Source: CAZDBA01 sp964503615
GTDB taxonomy: Bacteria; Planctomycetota; Planctomycetia; Pirellulales; Pirellulaceae
Direction of reading: 5' to 3'
Assembly: GCA_964503615.1 (NCBI GenBank)
Contig: CAZDBA010000212.1
Span: forward strand, 1 to 6,564
Length of the DNA stretch: 6,564 bases
The position numbers and the translations under genes are program-made. The notes under the pieces are model-generated. The model worked only from the letters and a program-made list of their open reading frames with translations. It was not told where the DNA came from and did not search any database. Below are positions 5,420 through 6,564 of this stretch, piece by piece. The first letter of the stretch is position 1, and each line of letters begins with the position of its first letter.

Positions 5420-6118
5420 ATGCGCTTTGATGTTTTGACTTTGTTTCCGGAAATGTTTTCGGGGTACCTCAGTCAGAGTTTGCTTAATAAAGCGATCCAG
5501 CGCAAATTGGTCTCAGTTCATTCGCACGACATGCGGGGATGGGCCGAGGGCAAACACCGACAGATCGACGATCGACCTTTCGGTGGTGGGCCAGGAATGA
5601 TTTTGATGGCCGAACCGGTCGTCCATGCGGTCGAAGCGGTTCAAGAGATGGCTCCCCAGCCTGCTCAGGTCATTATGACGACCCCACAAGGACGTCGACT
5701 TGATCAACGACTCGTAGAAGAGTTAGCGGTCAAGGATCGGTTTATTGTCCTTTGTGGTCGTTACGAGGGGTTCGATCAACGTGTGAGCGACATCCTCAAT
5801 CCGATGGAAATTTCGATCGGAGATTACATCCTCAACGGTGGCGAAGTCGCCGCGATGGTGTTGATCGACACTTTGGTCCGTATGGTGCCAGGTGTACTTG
5901 GTGACGAAAACAGTAACCTCGAAGATTCCTTTTCACGAGGAAATCGGTTACTGGAGTTTCCACAGTACACACGTCCGCGAGAGTTTCGCGGATTACAAGT
6001 GCCCGAGGTATTGCTGAGTGGGAATCACCCGGCAATTGCCGACTGGCGAAAAGAACAAAGTCTCCAGCGAACTCGCCAACGAAGAAGCGATTTACTGGAA
6101 GACGAAAACGAACAATAA
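5420..6118 (+). CDS. trmD: tRNA (guanine-N1)-methyltransferase
   Basis: TrmD methylates N1 of G37, next to the anticodon, in tRNAs reading CNN/CGG-type codons, using S-adenosylmethionine; loss causes +1 frameshifting. The 232-residue product is close to the family norm and complete: MRFDVLTLFPEMF at the start, RPFGGGPGM (52-60), LCGRYEG (111-117), the trefoil-knot SAM site SIGDYILNGGE (132-142), R154, and the catalytic aspartate D169 in LEDSF. LEFPQYTRP (178-186) and LLSGNHPAIADWR (198-210) follow in the tRNA-binding C-terminal domain. R154 and D169 fall at the same numbers as in the well-studied Haemophilus/E. coli enzymes, supporting ATG 5420. The gene begins 6 nt after the rpsP stop with only a weak GAAG upstream, suggesting translational coupling. 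The tail DLLEDENEQ is short and acidic. The usual partner gene rimM is absent between rpsP and trmD. Confidence 0.97.
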   Translation: MRFDVLTLFPEMFSGYLSQSLLNKAIQRKLVSVHSHDMRGWAEGKHRQIDDRPFGGGPGMILMAEPVVHAVEAVQEMAPQPAQVIMTTPQGRRLDQRLVEELAVKDRFIVLCGRYEGFDQRVSDILNPMEISIGDYILNGGEVAAMVLIDTLVRMVPGVLGDENSNLEDSFSRGNRLLEFPQYTRPREFRGLQVPEVLLSGNHPAIADWRKEQSLQRTRQRRSDLLEDENEQ

Positions 6119-6195
6119 AACAATATTCATCATTAAATAAACAGACTTAACGCACAGAAACGGGTGGCTGCCAATCGTTTCGAGCAGTCCCAAGT

Positions 6196-6200
6196 GAGGA
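6196..6200 (+). promoter_or_regulatory. Ribosome binding site deciding the rplS start
   Basis: GAGGA lies 5 nt before ATG 6206. An in-frame GTG at 6164 would add 14 residues, but it has no such site and L19 proteins normally begin at the equivalent of the ATG. Confidence 0.75.
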
Positions 6201-6205
6201 AAACT

Positions 6206-6556
6206 ATGTCACGCGAATTACTAAAAGTCATCCACGAACAAAACCTGCACCCAAACGCACCCGAGTTCGAAATCGGTGATACTGTCGACGTTCATTGCAT
6301 GATCCACGAAGGTGAGAAAACTCGAACTCAAGTCTTTTCAGGGACCGTGATCGCTCGCAGTGGTGAGAGTTCGCAAGAGATGTTTACTGTCCGCCGCATC
6401 GTTGCTGGGCAAGGCGTAGAACGAAAATTCCCTGTGCACTCACCTAGAATCGCAAAGGTCGAAGTAAAGCGATCATCGGTCGTTCGCCGTGCAAAGCTGT
6501 ATTACCTGCGTGATCGTGTCGGAAAAGCGGTTCGCCTGAAAGAACGCCGCAAGTAG
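6206..6556 (+). CDS. rplS: 50S ribosomal protein L19
   Basis: L19 sits at the 30S-50S interface and contacts 23S rRNA at an intersubunit bridge. The 116-residue product matches the usual length of about 115. Family signatures are all present: FEIGDTVDVHCMIHEGEKTR (21-40), VFSGTVIAR (43-51), FTVRRIVAGQGVERKFPVHS (60-79) and the basic C-terminus VVRRAKLYYLRDRVGKAVR (92-110). ATG 6206 is chosen over GTG 6164 because of its well-placed Shine-Dalgarno and the fit to the family N-terminus. It follows trmD after 87 nt of mostly AT-rich sequence in which I find no clear promoter or terminator, so co-transcription with rpsP-trmD is likely. The stop is 8 nt from the window end, so any terminator lies outside. 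Confidence 0.97.
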   Translation: MSRELLKVIHEQNLHPNAPEFEIGDTVDVHCMIHEGEKTRTQVFSGTVIARSGESSQEMFTVRRIVAGQGVERKFPVHSPRIAKVEVKRSSVVRRAKLYYLRDRVGKAVRLKERRK

Positions 6557-6564
6557 TTGCCGCA

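Noticed and set aside
6164..6205. GTG 6164 as the rplS start
   Set aside because: It adds 14 residues not typical of L19 and lacks the GAGGA site that precedes ATG 6206.

Overview
The window looks like a chromosomal segment of a planctomycete, most plausibly a Pirellulales / Rhodopirellula-like organism. This is an inference from four things: an MMPL/RND-type exporter with the N-terminal wording FIVVSWPGCDLGDP, an S16 protein with a long Ala/Glu/Pro tail, a ribosomal cluster ordered rpsP-trmD-rplS without rimM, and poorly conserved Shine-Dalgarno sites. No 16S rRNA or other taxonomic marker is present.

Layout. Positions 3-1022 (+) are the 3' part of a DUF547-domain gene whose true start lies upstream of the window. 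Positions 1119-3377 (+) encode a 752-residue, 12-helix MMPL/patched-family transporter. Facing it, 3441-4187 (-) encodes a small secreted protein with a Gly/Ser/Arg-rich segment and a Gln-rich predicted coiled coil. Its intrinsic terminator is written into the last codons of the transporter gene. Positions 4188-4864 hold no convincing gene. They contain a 10-bp tandem repeat running into a 100-N assembly gap, a 16-bp dyad, a spaced direct repeat and a hairpin. Positions 4865-6556 (+) carry the translation cluster: rpsP (ribosomal protein S16), trmD (tRNA m1G37 methyltransferase) and rplS (ribosomal protein L19).

How the genes work together. The last three genes form a recognisable growth-related operon: two ribosomal proteins flank the enzyme that methylates G37 of tRNAs to prevent +1 frameshifting. 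The rpsP-trmD gap is 6 nt and the trmD-rplS gap is 87 nt. The DUF547 gene and the transporter are on the same strand 96 nt apart and may be co-transcribed, but the sequence gives no functional link. The secreted protein is a single-gene unit.

No convincing new multi-gene system (defence, mobile element, CRISPR, biosynthetic cluster) is visible. The points worth a second look are the repeat-collapsed gap, the coding-embedded strand-biased terminator, the acidic S16 tail, the missing rimM, the half-degenerate proton-relay motif of the transporter, and the possible regulatory sites upstream of rpsP and of the secreted-protein gene.
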